Positions 9,098-16,070 of a stretch of 64,000 nt of DNA are shown one piece after another (position 1 is the first letter of the stretch; every line of letters starts with the position of its first letter). Origin of the DNA: Novosphingobium sp. ST904 (lineage in GTDB: Bacteria; Pseudomonadota; Alphaproteobacteria; Sphingomonadales; Sphingomonadaceae). The notes under the pieces were generated by a model. That model was not told the origin of the DNA and searched no databases. It saw nothing but the letters and a program-made list of their open reading frames with translations. Where the stretch lies: positions 1-64,000 of the forward strand of contig NZ_LGJH01000144.1 of assembly GCF_001298105.1 (NCBI RefSeq), given 5' to 3'. A program made the translations under genes and the position numbers.

Positions 9098-10156
9098 TTA
9101 CGATTTGTCATGCACTTTCGCAGCGGTAGCCGTCGCTGGCTTTGTGGGCCTCGCCATTCGCCTGGACTTGGGCTGCTTGACGGGAGCCGCAGCTTCTGCC
9201 GCGGCCGAAACGCCAGCGTCTGAGGCCTCAGACGGTGAAGGCACAGAGGTGTCCTCGGTTGCGGTGTTGCCGAACAGGCCCAGCTTTCCGCGACGAGCGC
9301 GCGACTTGAGAGCGGGCTTCACCTCGGCGGGCGCCACCTCTTCTGTCGCCGCGTCGGTGGTCACGGCGGGGACTGGCGTGTTCTCTGCTGTCGAGACTTG
9401 CGCCTTTTTCGCACGGGCCGCTTTGGGAGGTTTTGCCGGAGCGGATTCCGACGGGCGCTTGGCGGTCGTTTCGCTCGATGAGGCGTCTTCAGGTCGCGCT
9501 TGGTCCTGCGCAGCGTCAGGCGGGACAACGCCCTCGCTTTCCACGGGCCGCCTTGCGGCAGCACCCTTCACTTCTGCAGCGTCAGCCTTTGGGGGTTTCG
9601 CAGCACGGCCCCTTTTGCTCGCCTTGGAGGCAGGCACAGATGCCGTTACCGCTTTCGCGAGAGCTTCAGAGGCGATTTCGTCCGCGCCGCTCATCGGCAC
9701 ATCACCGGCTGTCAGCGGTTTGCCCTCTTCAGAAGCCACCTCGCCTTGCTTCTTCCGTCCCAGGCCGATCTTCTCGGCAATAGCCCGACGTTTCGCCGCG
9801 AATCTCGGTGCTACCATCGGATAGCTGCTGGGAAGGCTGAACCGCTCTCGATAACTATCCGGCGTGAGCCCGTGGCGCGCGAGATGCCGCTTGAGGGTTT
9901 GATAAGGCTTTCCGTCGATGAGGCTGAGGATATGATCGGGTGAGGCGATGCTCTTGCGGGCGGACACAGCGGGCGTGAACGTCGGCGCGGGATCCTTGAC
10001 GACCGCCGGCGCAAGTTCTTCGGTCAATGCCGAGCGGGTAGAACGGATGAGGTTCGCGAGTTCTTCGGAGGGAACCGAATTGTTCGCAAGGTATGCGCTC
10101 AGCAGTTCGACGGTCAGCGCGGCAACGCCGGCTTGCTTGGCTTCGACTTCAGGCAT
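9098..10156 (-). CDS. MucR/Ros-family regulator with Ala/Lys-rich tail
   Basis: 352 residues, against about 140-150 for ordinary MucR. Residues 1-132 are the MucR module: an N-terminal helical oligomerisation segment (LTVELLSAYLANNSVPSEEL), the modified zinc-finger core DHILSLIDGKPYQTLKRHL (75-92), then TPDSYRERFSLPSSYPMVAP and AKRRAIAEKIGLG. The cysteine usually found at IVCLEDG is Ser78, so only His91 and His95 remain as obvious ligands. Residues 135-352 are a low-complexity tail of Ala, Lys, Pro and Glu with repeated KPPKAARAKK-like patches, similar in composition to histone H1 or AlgP tails. MucR proteins silence AT-rich and transferred genes in an H-NS-like way. The tail may add DNA-compacting ability. 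Confidence 0.85.
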   Translation of the reverse strand: MPEVEAKQAGVAALTVELLSAYLANNSVPSEELANLIRSTRSALTEELAPAVVKDPAPTFTPAVSARKSIASPDHILSLIDGKPYQTLKRHLARHGLTPDSYRERFSLPSSYPMVAPRFAAKRRAIAEKIGLGRKKQGEVASEEGKPLTAGDVPMSGADEIASEALAKAVTASVPASKASKRGRAAKPPKADAAEVKGAAARRPVESEGVVPPDAAQDQARPEDASSSETTAKRPSESAPAKPPKAARAKKAQVSTAENTPVPAVTTDAATEEVAPAEVKPALKSRARRGKLGLFGNTATEDTSVPSPSEASDAGVSAAAEAAAPVKQPKSRRMARPTKPATATAAKVHDKS

Positions 10157-10276
10157 ATTCAGACATCACTCCAGGTTCCGGTCTGGCAACAGACCCGTCG
10201 CACTCGACGCTGCGTAAATCCAAAGCAAGGAGAAAAGCTCCGAGCGCCAATATTCGCAGGTGGTTGATCCTGGCGC

Positions 10277-10471
10277 CTACTCAGCCGCCCTCGCCCGCTT
10301 GTCCGCTTCATTGGCAGTGGCGCGGCGTTCGGTCTCTTCGGCCGCACGCGCCATCTCCTCCCAGCGTTCGGCTGAACGCTCATGCTGCCGGCGGCGTTGC
10401 GGAAGGGTCTCGTTTTGAGCTGCGAGGCGGGCAGTAGCCGCATTGTGATTGTAGTAAGCGGCGGCGCTCAT
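10277..10471 (-). CDS. Small charged hypothetical protein
   Basis: 64 residues from ATG 10471 (MSAAAYYNHNAATARLAAQ). The open frame extends further upstream, but that extension has no coding character. The remainder is helical and highly charged (RRRQHERSAERWEEMARAAE, then ERRATANEADKRARAAE), consistent with a short coiled coil. No family is recognised. It is leftward, upstream of the MucR-like gene. Confidence 0.5.
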   Translation of the reverse strand: MSAAAYYNHNAATARLAAQNETLPQRRRQHERSAERWEEMARAAEETERRATANEADKRARAAE

Positions 10472-10764
10472 GCATTTTCTCTCAACAGGCAGCCCATGAG
10501 TGAAACCGGGCGAACGGCAGCAAATATAAGGAGCGCTGAGAAAATTTCCATGGCGACCCACTGATGCGCGCGGGCCTCGCCGGATGACCCACGTCAACCA
10601 ACTCATTCTCTGGCCGCATGCTTACCGTGTATGATTCCTACGGGGCGTTTGCACATCTCGACTCCTGTCACGCGGCCATCCTTGCGGCCGTCAGGGCGAA
10701 AACCCACTTATCCCGGTGTCCAGTTTTCCGAGGCCACCTCTAGCCACAAGGTACCACGGTCCCG

Positions 10765-10890
10765 GATGAGGATGCATGTACTGATATACTGCAGTCCGTA
10801 TCCACGGTAGTACGTATGACCGTAATTACCCCCTTCCGCATCACCGCAAAGCCTGCGATACGGGTTTGCGTATCGACGCGGGCACGGGGT
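10765..10890. promoter_or_regulatory. parA upstream region with palindromic GTAT/TACG motifs
   Basis: The 130 bp before parA contain several short palindromic motifs: GTACTGATATACTGCAGT, TAGTACGTATGACCGTA and GATACGGGTTTGCGTATC. Similar spellings (TACGTAAGTACGCATGTCCG, ACTGCGCTACG, GATACGTATTTACTGCA) recur just after the RHH gene in each copy of the amplified unit, and faintly at positions 5-37. Partition operons are commonly autoregulated by the centromere-binding RHH protein, so this is the likely operator/promoter. No binding data are available. Confidence 0.4.
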
Positions 10891-10901
10891 TACTGATTTA
10901 A

Positions 10902-11537
10902 ATGATTACTGCATTACTGAGCCAGAAAGGGGGAGTGGGGAAGACCACACTCGCCCTTCATTTAGCGCAAACGCTGTCGACGAAGGGACGTACCCTCCTC
11001 CTCGACTGCGATCCTCAGGGTTCGGCTATGACGTGGCTAACCATGCGCGAAACCGCTCCAGATTTTGCCGTCGTCGCGCTCGCGACCGAGACGGTCCACC
11101 GCGATATCGATAGGGTCGCAAACGGCTATGATTTTGTTGTGATCGACGGCCCACCCCGTTCGGACAAGATCGCTCGGTCGGTCATGATGGCCTCTGATCG
11201 GATCATCATTCCGATGCGGCCTGCCGGATTTGATCTTTGGGCCAGCGACGAGACGGCCAATCTCGTACGGGAGATCCAGATGTTTAAGCCAGGTTTATCT
11301 GCGGCCTTCGTTATGAACTGCAAGGTGGCAAATACTGCAATCAGTAGATCCGCAAAGCAGGCATTCGAGGAATCCGAAATCCCGTTGATGCGCACTGAGA
11401 TCGCGTCGCGCGTGGCGGTTGCGGAGGCGACGACGGCAGGCCTCACAGTATTCGATACCGCCCCTGCGAGCGCCGCGGCGAAAGAGATCAAGGCGTTCTG
11501 CGATGAAGTTATTGAGATCGAGGGAGTAACCGCGTGA
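10902..11537 (+). CDS. parA: ParA-family partition ATPase
   Basis: 211 residues, the short type Ib ParA/ParF class without an N-terminal HTH. The deviant Walker A is KGGVGKTT (9-16), the A' box is LLLDCDPQG (ending at residue 40) and the Walker B region is DFVVIDGPP. It forms ATP-dependent polymers or gradients on the nucleoid that move plasmid copies apart when stimulated by the partner protein. Its stop overlaps the GTG of the RHH gene (GTGA), indicating a two-gene operon. The centromere is expected next to it, and the 8-bp arrays downstream fit. Confidence 0.92.
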   Translation: MITALLSQKGGVGKTTLALHLAQTLSTKGRTLLLDCDPQGSAMTWLTMRETAPDFAVVALATETVHRDIDRVANGYDFVVIDGPPRSDKIARSVMMASDRIIIPMRPAGFDLWASDETANLVREIQMFKPGLSAAFVMNCKVANTAISRSAKQAFEESEIPLMRTEIASRVAVAEATTAGLTVFDTAPASAAAKEIKAFCDEVIEIEGVTA

Positions 11538-11830
11538 GCAAGTCCATAACGGCCATGCGCCGCCCTTCCCCCGCTAAAACGGCTGTCGTTGATCCGCAGG
11601 CTGCAGAGCGGTTCCTGAGCGGCGGAGATGCCACAGCCCCCTCCCCTGCACCCCAGGCGGCATCGGCGAAACCCATAGGAGCCACTGCAGCTTCGGACAA
11701 GGAACCGACCACCCGAACGACACTGGACCTCCCTAAATCAGTCCACAAACAGATCAAGCGGCACTGCCTCGAAAACGATATGAGCATAGCCGACTACCTG
11801 CGGGGATTGATTGAGCGCGACCTTACGTAA
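11534..11830 (+). CDS. RHH centromere-binding partition protein (ParG/ParB analogue)
   Basis: 98 residues from a GTG that overlaps the parA stop. The N-terminal 58 residues are Ala/Pro-rich and probably flexible, as in ParG and omega proteins, where this arm stimulates the ParA ATPase. Residues 59-98 form a ribbon-helix-helix: the strand RTTLDLPKSV, helix HKQIKRHCLEND and helix SIADYLRGLIERDLT. RHH partners of short ParA proteins bind arrays of short direct repeats, and the arrays begin 130 bp downstream. The last 54 bp of this gene recur, slightly diverged, at 12349-12402 and 12913-12966. Confidence 0.85.
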   Translation: MSKSITAMRRPSPAKTAVVDPQAAERFLSGGDATAPSPAPQAASAKPIGATAASDKEPTTRTTLDLPKSVHKQIKRHCLENDMSIADYLRGLIERDLT

Positions 11831-11960
11831 GTACGCATGTCCGTGTCCACTGCGCTACGGCTTTACTGCACTGCGACGATGAAGCTCGAATTGCTCTGGC
11901 TCTTCCTTCGGAGACGCGGAATCGCTCCAACATGCAATCAAGGCTTCTACGACTGAAGTC

Positions 11961-12016
11961 AGTGATGCCGTGATGCAGTGATGCAGTGATGCAGTGATGC
12001 AGTGATGCAGTGATGC
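11961..12016 (+). repeat. 8-bp tandem array 1 (AGTGATGC x7)
   Basis: Seven contiguous 8-bp units: AGTGATGC, with the second unit reading CGTGATGC. It is flanked by GAAGTC on the left and AGTGTCTCCGGAGATA on the right. Direct repeats of this size downstream of an RHH-type par operon are the expected centromere. There are no spacers, so it is not a CRISPR. Confidence 0.9.
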
Positions 12017-12076
12017 AGTGTCTCCGGAGATACGCGTGGCAGTAAACTTGCTACCCGGTCTAAAGTCATCCATGGC

Positions 12077-12208
12077 TCATGAGTGCACTCCATGACAGGC
12101 AGGGCCTATAACGCCGGCGAGCAGCCCAACGAGCCCTCCATACTGAGTGCCGCTGGCGCTAGCGTTAGCCGCAAGAACACCGACCACTACTCGCACGCCG
12201 ATCAGCAT
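12077..12208 (-). pseudogene. Degenerate copy of the 3' end of the 13501 gene (copy 1)
   Basis: A minus-strand frame of 43 codons (MLIGVRVVVGVLAA, QYGGLVGLLAGV) that mirrors the C-terminal membrane segment of the intact leftward gene ending at 13501 (EYGGIVGLLAGF, GLIGAGQVVV). Only the tail is present. It was carried along when the centromere unit was duplicated. Confidence 0.6.
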
Positions 12209-12532
12209 CCATAATCGCCGCGATGAGCCGCGGTGGCATCCTGCCCAATATGGGCAGGGGAGGGCGGCGGCGTACGTAAAGGCGACGCGACCCCCGTGTG
12301 TCCTGGCCGATCGCCCCAACCCTTCAGCGACAAACCCACGTCGAAAAAGATAAGAGCATCGCCGACTGCCTGCGGGGATTGATTGAACGTGACCTTACGT
12401 AAATACGCATGTCCGTGTCCACTGCGCTACGGATTTACTGCATTGCGGCGATGAAGCTCTAATTGCTCTGGCTCTTCCTTCGGAGACGCGAAATCGGTCC
12501 AACATGCGATCAAGGCTTCTCCGACTGACGTC

Positions 12533-12588
12533 CGTGACGCAGTGACGCAGTGACGCAGTGACGCAGTGACGCAGTGACGCAGTGACGC
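12533..12588 (+). repeat. 8-bp tandem array 2 (AGTGACGC x7)
   Basis: Seven contiguous units. All read AGTGACGC except the first, CGTGACGC. The array differs from array 1 by one substitution (T to C at position 6 of the unit) in every unit. The flanks match array 1 (GACGTC on the left, TGTCTCCGGAGATA on the right). Confidence 0.9.
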
Positions 12589-12639
12589 AGTGTCTCCGGA
12601 GATAAGCGTGGCAGTAAAGGTCTCAAGGTCATCCATTGC

Positions 12640-12771
12640 TCATAAGTGCACCCCATGACAGGCAGGGCTTATAACGCCGGCGAGCAGCCCAACGAGCCCT
12701 CCATACTGAGTGCCGCTGGCGCTAGCGTTGGCCGCAAGAACACCGACCACTACTCGCACGCCGATCAGCAT
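12640..12771 (-). pseudogene. Degenerate copy of the 3' end of the 13501 gene (copy 2)
   Basis: Same relic as at 12077-12208, with only a few base differences between the two. It encodes the hydrophobic MLIGVRVVVGVLAA and GGLVGLLAGV segments on the minus strand and has no start or upstream portion of the parental gene. Confidence 0.6.
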
Positions 12772-13096
12772 CCATAATCGCCGCGCGATGAGCCGCGGTG
12801 GCATCCTGCCTAATACGGGCGGGGCGGGCGGCGGCGTTCGTAAAGGCGGCGCGACCCCGCGTGTCCTGGCCGATCGCCCCATCACTGCCAGCGACAAACC
12901 CACGTCGAAAAAGATAAGAGCATCGCCGACTACCTGTGGGGATTGACTGAGTACGATTATACGTAAACACGTATCTCCGTTCCCACTGCGATACGTATTT
13001 ACTGCAATATAGCAATGAGCCTCGGATCGCTCCGGCCTTTCCTTGGGACACGCGGGATCGCTCCAACAGGCAATCCAAAGGTCTACGACTGAAGTC

Positions 13097-13136
13097 CACG
13101 GTGCAGTGGTGCAGTGGTGCAGTGGTGCAGTGGTGC
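13097..13136 (+). repeat. 8-bp tandem array 3 (AGTGGTGC, 5 units)
   Basis: Four perfect AGTGGTGC units preceded by a degenerate CACGGTGC. The unit differs from array 1 at one base (A to G at position 5) in every repeat. The flanks are GAAGTC on the left and CCGGAGAT on the right, as in the other copies. Confidence 0.85.
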
Positions 13137-13257
13137 CGTATTCCCGGAGATTTGTGTCGCAGTAAACTTAAGGGCGCCTCGCAAAATTGGTCTTCCCTGA
13201 CCGGCTAGAATCGGATTCAGAGGGTCGGCGATAGGCGCGAGCACCTGAGAGTTTGCG

Positions 13258-13400
13258 ATGGGTCAGCTTGGATTTTCGACCTTGAGAGCCGCTACGCGGG
13301 CCTGGATGCGCATGGCGACCCGCTTATCGGTGCGGGCGCGGGTCGAGCATGTGTTCGGCAGTCAGCTTATCGGCATGGGAGGCAAGCTGGGGAACAGATC
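13258..13400 (+). pseudogene. IS5-family transposase scrap
   Basis: ATG 13258 begins with MGQLGF, and after a one-base shift the sequence continues FDLESRYAGLDAHGDPL, the N-terminus of a group of IS5-family transposases. It then joins RARVEHVFG, a motif normally near their C-terminus. Everything between, including the DDE core, is deleted. It lies between copy 3 of the centromere unit and the intact leftward gene, so it probably entered after amplification or ended it. Confidence 0.55.
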
Positions 13401-13454
13401 TGACCGATAATTCTCACTGGGGTCGGTTCCCCTTTTGGGATGACCAGCCTGCAC

Positions 13455-13485
13455 GAGGCGAAGGCCATGGCGCGCCCGCCGTAGA
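13455..13485 (+). repeat. Displaced copy of a segment at 14273-14303
   Basis: About 30 bp (core AAGGCCATGGCGCGCCCGCC) is nearly identical to positions inside the membrane-protein gene at 14214-14657. The copies differ at about one base. A short dispersed duplication like this suggests a local rearrangement that also involved the region right of the arrays. Confidence 0.6.
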
Positions 13486-13500
13486 GAGAGCTCATATTGC

Positions 13501-14109
13501 TTATCGCCCTGCCATCCATCGTTCATAGGCAAACGCCATGACTGGCATGGCGATAAACCCAGCGAGCAGCCCAACAATTCCGCCATATTCGGCGCCAGCG
13601 ACGATAGCCGTGGCGCCGGCAGGCAGAACGACAACCTGCCCCGCGCCGATAAGCCCATCGACCAGTGCTGATCGATGGACGAAAGCGGGATCGAGCGCCT
13701 GCCGCGTAGGGGAGGGCGCCCATGTCCGAACCATCGCAGAGGCCTTACGATTACGCGGCTTCCGCTTCTTCGCGACTTCGTGTTCTTTTACTGACGCGAC
13801 GGGCAGGCCGCGAGCCTCATTAAGCCTCGCTAGGAAACGGGCATTCCGGTTCACCATGTCCGGCATGGCCCAGCCTCCCGGCAGCGGATAGGCTGGGTCG
13901 GCGATCAGCTCAGGTTCGGCCGCATCGATGTGCCTTGCCGCTATCCGCATTCTGCGCAGCGCTTCCTTGCGCAGCATGTCGATGCGCGCGCGGGTGATGC
14001 CGAAGCTCTCGGCGACTTCGCCAGCACCGGCTTGCGGGACACCTATCCCGTAATAGAGACCGATTAAACGCTCTAGGCGCGGGGAGAAGGTCCGCAGCAA
14101 GGTGGTCAC
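13501..14109 (-). CDS. Sigma-70 region 4-like HTH protein with C-terminal membrane segment
   Basis: 202 residues. Residues 5-55 resemble sigma-70 region 4 (FSPRLERLIGLYYGIGVPQA, then EVAESFGITRARIDMLRKEA, LRRMR), the -35-binding HTH. The middle is basic (KKRKPRNRKAS). The last 55 residues are hydrophobic with two potential helices (ALVDGLIGAGQVVVLPAGAT and EYGGIVGLLAGFIAMPVMAF). No region 2 is present, so it is not a complete sigma factor. A DNA-binding domain tied to a membrane anchor next to a partition locus could be a regulator or a tether. Its 3' end was duplicated twice together with the centromere arrays. Confidence 0.65.
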   Translation of the reverse strand: MTTLLRTFSPRLERLIGLYYGIGVPQAGAGEVAESFGITRARIDMLRKEALRRMRIAARHIDAAEPELIADPAYPLPGGWAMPDMVNRNARFLARLNEARGLPVASVKEHEVAKKRKPRNRKASAMVRTWAPSPTRQALDPAFVHRSALVDGLIGAGQVVVLPAGATAIVAGAEYGGIVGLLAGFIAMPVMAFAYERWMAGR

Positions 14110-14213
14110 GAGCTGGCTCGTTCGAGATCTTCATGCGGGGAGGGGCTTGCCTCGCCAATCGCCTCGGCCAACTCCTGCGACAAGATCGCTGTGGAGAAGG
14201 TCGGCCGAACGGG

Positions 14214-14657
14214 TCATATGAGCAAGCCGATGATGGTGAGCATTAGCGCGAGCGATCCCAGCACCAGCTTGCCCGAGGCAAAGGCCATGGCGCGCCCGCC
14301 GTAGTGGATGCGGCCCCACGTCCGGTCGATCCCGGAAACGAGGCCCAGTACGCCGTCAGCGAGCAGGATCGAGCCCATCACGTAGAGCAGGATGGCGATG
14401 GCCTTGACCAGGCCGGGAAGGGACAGCGTGCCCAGGGCGAACAATGCGCCGATTGCGATGGTCGCGTAGGCCTGAAGGCTGGAGGCCATGTCGAACAGGC
14501 CGAGGAGGCGCAAAGGGCTCTTCCAGGGTAAGGGATAGCGCATGAGCGCCATGGGACGGCGGCACTGGCGGCATCCCTCGACCGGGGACCCGCGCCTCCA
14601 TTCGCAGACCGAAGCGCCGCAGCACGGGCACCGGGGAAAGCGGCGGGGACCGTGCAT
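14214..14657 (-). CDS. Zinc-ribbon membrane protein, unknown
   Basis: 147 residues from ATG 14657. The N-terminus has a CPCC...CRQC zinc-ribbon pattern (residues about 8-30). It is followed by three or four hydrophobic helices (LQAYATIAIGALFALGTLSL, VKAIAILLYVMGSILLADG, GKLVLGSLALMLTIIGLLI). It is probably a small inner-membrane protein with a cytoplasmic zinc ribbon. The ATG would overlap the stop of the upstream gene (TGATG) if that gene's apparent frameshift is corrected, implying an operon. Confidence 0.6.
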   Translation of the reverse strand: MHGPRRFPRCPCCGASVCEWRRGSPVEGCRQCRRPMALMRYPLPWKSPLRLLGLFDMASSLQAYATIAIGALFALGTLSLPGLVKAIAILLYVMGSILLADGVLGLVSGIDRTWGRIHYGGRAMAFASGKLVLGSLALMLTIIGLLI

Positions 14658-14856
14658 CAGCTTGCCACGGGCCGAGATAGTCGATCTCGATGGCGGCAGC
14701 GCCACGCTTGCGCCCGACGACCCGCACAAGGTCATCCTCAGTGGCGATCGTGTCGATTTCGCCGATCAACCGCCACCACATGCCGTCTGTATCCTTCAGC
14801 ATGGGACCGCGCGGCGAAGCTTCGATCGTGCCGGTCACTCCTATGGTCTCACTCAT
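14356..14856 (-). CDS. DUF5818-like small protein, 3' end probably frameshifted
   Basis: The first 65 residues from ATG 14856 (MSETIGVTGTIEASPRGPML, MWWRLIGEIDT, LVRVVGRKRGAAAIEIDYLG) look like a compact DUF5818-type domain of short length. As written the frame continues to 14356, but that tail runs through the downstream membrane-protein gene in the wrong frame and has no protein character. Adding one base near 14665 would stop it at TGA 14657-14659, overlapping the next ATG. I therefore regard about 14657-14856 as the real gene. Confidence 0.5.
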   Translation of the reverse strand: MSETIGVTGTIEASPRGPMLKDTDGMWWRLIGEIDTIATEDDLVRVVGRKRGAAAIEIDYLGPWQADARSPPLSPVPVLRRFGLRMEARVPGRGMPPVPPSHGAHALSLTLEEPFAPPRPVRHGLQPSGLRDHRNRRIVRPGHAVPSRPGQGHRHPALRDGLDPAR

Positions 14857-15130
14857 CGCCCTGTTTCCCCGTTCGAGCGCCCGGCTCGCCATGGAAGGCG
14901 GTGAAACACGCCATCTCGCAATGGAGCATGGGTCGGCCGTGACTGTGCAGCTGCTTTCCGTTCATCATCACGGGCCGCCATGCAAGCCGTTTGCACCGGG
15001 TATTGGTGCGATCGAGGAAGCCGCAGGGCATCGCCAGCGGCTCTCCGGGCGTGATGCCGGCGCCCTCGATGACATCTTCGATCGCTGCGTCTTGCGGCTC
15101 CTCGCCGAACAGATCCGTCTGCGCGTTCAT
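14849..15130 (-). CDS. Hypothetical protein
   Basis: 93 residues from ATG 15130 (MNAQTDLFGEEPQDAAIEDV). The longer upstream frame is the antisense of the CsgG-like gene and is not used. The C-terminal half is rich in Cys and His (RCKRLAWRPVMMNGKQLHSH, MLHCEMACFTAFHGE). It overlaps the next gene start by ATGA, suggesting translational coupling. No family is recognised. Confidence 0.55.
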   Translation of the reverse strand: MNAQTDLFGEEPQDAAIEDVIEGAGITPGEPLAMPCGFLDRTNTRCKRLAWRPVMMNGKQLHSHGRPMLHCEMACFTAFHGEPGARTGKQGDE

Positions 15131-15209
15131 GACCCATGGCTCCATTTGGGGAATGAAGGGCAGGGGGCTCATTCTCCCGCCATGCCCTCCCTTCCTTCCC
15201 TCTCGGCTC

Positions 15210-16064
15210 CTACTGCGCGGAGGCTCCTGTTGCCGGCACCGCACCGGTGGATCCTGCGGGAGCAGCTGGAAGGGCAAGAGGCGCGGAGGTCGTTGCTGCC
15301 GGGGCCGGAGGCACGATGCGTCCCTGTGCATCTCGGGTGAGCTTGCGGAAGGCATCCAGCAGCGCGAACGAAGTGATCTTGCCGATATCGGTGCTGGTAT
15401 AGCCGCCGCCTAGCGCACCAATGCCGGAGCCGGTCAGCGCCCCGCCGATGATGGAGATATCCTTCTTGCGCGCGGTGCCGGTGGCGACGGCCTTCTGCAG
15501 CCCGGTCTTCACCTCGACAAGCGTGAGCATCGTCTGGCTCTCCAGCTTCTTCGACTTGAAGCCGATCGCGCCGGGGAACATGGTGCCGAGACCGCCGCCG
15601 CTGCCACCGGCATTGCCATCGGAATAGAGCACGCGCGCGGTCAGGAGGTAGTCGGCCGCCAGCAAGGCCCCTTGCGTATTCCCGCCCGCCACGGTGCCGC
15701 CCGCGGCCAGCGCGCGTTCGCGCTGGAGCGCATCGAAGCCCTCGCCGCGATCGAGCACCTGGAAGCAGTTGGATTGTGCGGTCAGCAGTTTCAGCAACGG
15801 CAGCAGATCGATCTTCTGCGCCGCGCCGCCATTCTGCGCCTCGGCCATGCGGATCATGGCGCGAAGCCCTGCGGGGATATCCTCCTCGCTCGGCGCGGCG
15901 GTGCGATCCTCGACGAGCGCGATGGTGCCCAGGGGTACATCGCAGCGGGGAACCTCGGAGGTTTCGTCGATGCCGATGCCGCCCTTGCCCATTTTTTGGG
16001 CAGTGGCGGGCGAAGCAGCGAACGCCGCGATAGCAATGACGGCAGTGGTGAGCATGTGTCGCAT
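15210..16064 (-). CDS. CsgG/HfaB-family secreted protein
   Basis: 284 residues with a classical signal peptide (LTTAVIAIAAFAASPATAQ, cleavage near residue 22). The body carries CsgG-family features: LGTIALVEDRT, LLKLLTAQSNCFQVLDRGEG, FDALQRERALAAGG, LLAADYLLTARVLYSD and a glycine-rich stretch SIIGGALTGSGIGALGGGYT. CsgG proteins form outer-membrane or periplasmic export assemblies for curli or holdfast. There is no lipobox Cys here, and a Pro/Ala tail follows the domain. It lies 6 bp downstream of the NERD-domain gene in a leftward cluster of envelope proteins on the relaxase side. Confidence 0.75.
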   Translation of the reverse strand: MRHMLTTAVIAIAAFAASPATAQKMGKGGIGIDETSEVPRCDVPLGTIALVEDRTAAPSEEDIPAGLRAMIRMAEAQNGGAAQKIDLLPLLKLLTAQSNCFQVLDRGEGFDALQRERALAAGGTVAGGNTQGALLAADYLLTARVLYSDGNAGGSGGGLGTMFPGAIGFKSKKLESQTMLTLVEVKTGLQKAVATGTARKKDISIIGGALTGSGIGALGGGYTSTDIGKITSFALLDAFRKLTRDAQGRIVPPAPAATTSAPLALPAAPAGSTGAVPATGASAQ

Positions 16065-16070
16065 GGAAGA

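Larger units (their letters stand above)
11777..13165 (+). repeat. Three-copy tandem duplication of the partition-site unit
   Basis: Copy 1 starts at 11777 inside the RHH gene, copy 2 at 12349 (offset 572) and copy 3 at 12913 (offset 564). Copies 1 and 2 contain in order: the RHH gene 3' end, a spacer of about 130 bp with TACGTAA-type motifs, an 8-bp tandem array, a conserved GGAGAT/GGCAGTAAA tail, and a degenerate copy of the 3' end of the leftward gene at 13501. Copy 3 stops soon after its array at about 13165 and is followed by an IS5-family scrap. Coding frames in copies 2 and 3 are decayed, while the arrays stay regular, which suggests selection on the arrays. Confidence 0.9.

Noticed and set aside
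11961..13136. CRISPR array
   Set aside because: The repeats are 8 bp and directly contiguous with no spacers, and no cas genes are present.
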